Below, piece after piece: positions 63,797-64,000 of a DNA stretch of 64,000 nucleotides (position 1 is the first letter of the stretch; the number at the start of each line of letters is the position of its first letter). The stretch is from NCBI GenBank assembly GCA_017642935.1, contig JAEPOK010000002.1, positions 62,001 to 126,000 on the forward strand. The letters are read 5' to 3'. The translations under genes and the position numbers were made by a program. Source of the stretch: Hyphomicrobiales bacterium (GTDB lineage: Bacteria > Pseudomonadota > Alphaproteobacteria > Rhizobiales > MH13). The notes under the pieces are model-generated. The model saw only the letters and a list, made by a program, of their open reading frames with translations. It made no database searches and was not told the DNA's origin.

Positions 63797-64000
63797 GTGT
63801 CTGCCTGGCTTAGCCAAACCGCCCCAGCGAACGAAGAAGCCACCAGCGCGACCATAACCTTGGCCGGCGAAACGCTGGTTGCTGACCGCTGCGGCGCGCT
63901 CTATTGGCCGGACGAAGCGACACTTGTTGTTGCCGACCTGCACCTTGAAAAAGGTTCGTCTTTCGCGCGTTTCCGCAATCATTTGCCGCCCTACGATACG
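63797..64000 (+). CDS. pdeM: ligase-associated DNA-damage-response endonuclease PdeM, N-terminal part
   Basis: Metallophosphoesterase-fold nuclease encoded next to the helicase. Only 68 codons fall in the window. From GTG 63797 the reading is VSAWLSQTAPANEEATS..., reaching VVADLHLEKGSSFAR, the metal-binding motif (D-x-H) typical of PdeM, and LPPYDT at the window edge. Starts 28 bases after the helicase stop. The rest lies outside. Confidence 0.87.
   Translation, partial: MSAWLSQTAPANEEATSATITLAGETLVADRCGALYWPDEATLVVADLHLEKGSSFARFRNHLPPYDT

Overview
The window looks like a chromosome segment from an alphaproteobacterium, most likely of the order Hyphomicrobiales (Rhizobiales). The evidence is gene order and content: aroA beside a TIGR02300 (FYDLN-acid) gene and tRNA-Ala; rnd-lptC-lptA-lptB-rpoN-hpf-ptsN; murA-DUF2948-hisD-UPF0262-LMW phosphatase-infA-maf-yacG; a fructose importer of the rhizobial frcBCAK type; and FixL, FixJ and FixK homologues. 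Base composition looks GC-rich and even. I see no insertion sequence, integrase, CRISPR array or rRNA gene. The species cannot be named from this sequence.

Layout. 1-1425: the start of aroA, a very acidic small protein, and tRNA-Ala(GGC). 1472-8732: a six-gene minus-strand operon for a BMP-type nucleoside/nucleobase importer with an amidase and a cytosine-deaminase-like enzyme. 8864-13971: a ROK regulator divergent from frcBCAK. 13984-18159: a membrane-bound GGDEF/EAL protein and a 2OG-Fe(II) oxygenase fused to a thioredoxin-like domain. 18291-24004: nitrogen PTS, ribosome hibernation, sigma-54 and LPS export. 24142-32672: tRNA-Thr, the murA-to-yacG housekeeping run, a chemoreceptor and tRNA-Phe.

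32822-43398 holds accessory metabolism: an EEP-family nuclease/phosphatase, an AlkB-type membrane monooxygenase followed by an RND/MMPL exporter, a TerB-like protein, DUF2165 plus a VCBS-repeat protein, methylmalonate-semialdehyde dehydrogenase, purU and a small phosphatase. 43395-44770 is a compact four-gene cassette that looks like a phage-type lysis module (endolysin, holin-like protein, two overlapping spanin-like genes) with no phage structural genes around it. 44911-51667 is mainly oxygen control: hemN behind a perfect FNR/FixK box, a FixK-type regulator, an orphan receiver, and a FixJ/FixL pair in which FixL keeps the heme-ligand histidine.

51747-64000: an aminotransferase, mscL, a sodium:solute-symporter hybrid histidine kinase with a convergent LuxR-type response regulator (CrbS/CrbR-like), an esterase/thioesterase pair, and an Lhr-type helicase followed by the start of its partner endonuclease gene pdeM.

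Working together: FixL would sense oxygen and phosphorylate FixJ, FixJ would act on fixK, and FixK would bind the box in front of hemN to support heme synthesis at low oxygen. The two importers feed nucleobase/amide and fructose-type sugars to enzymes encoded in the same operons. Several perfect palindromes in gene gaps (16876-16906, 40183-40206, 42851-42911, 51707-51722) look like operators whose regulators are not obvious in the window. The most distinctive items are the stand-alone lysis cassette, the thioredoxin-fold/2OG oxygenase fusion, and the oxygen-regulation cluster. I found no system here that I can claim is wholly new.
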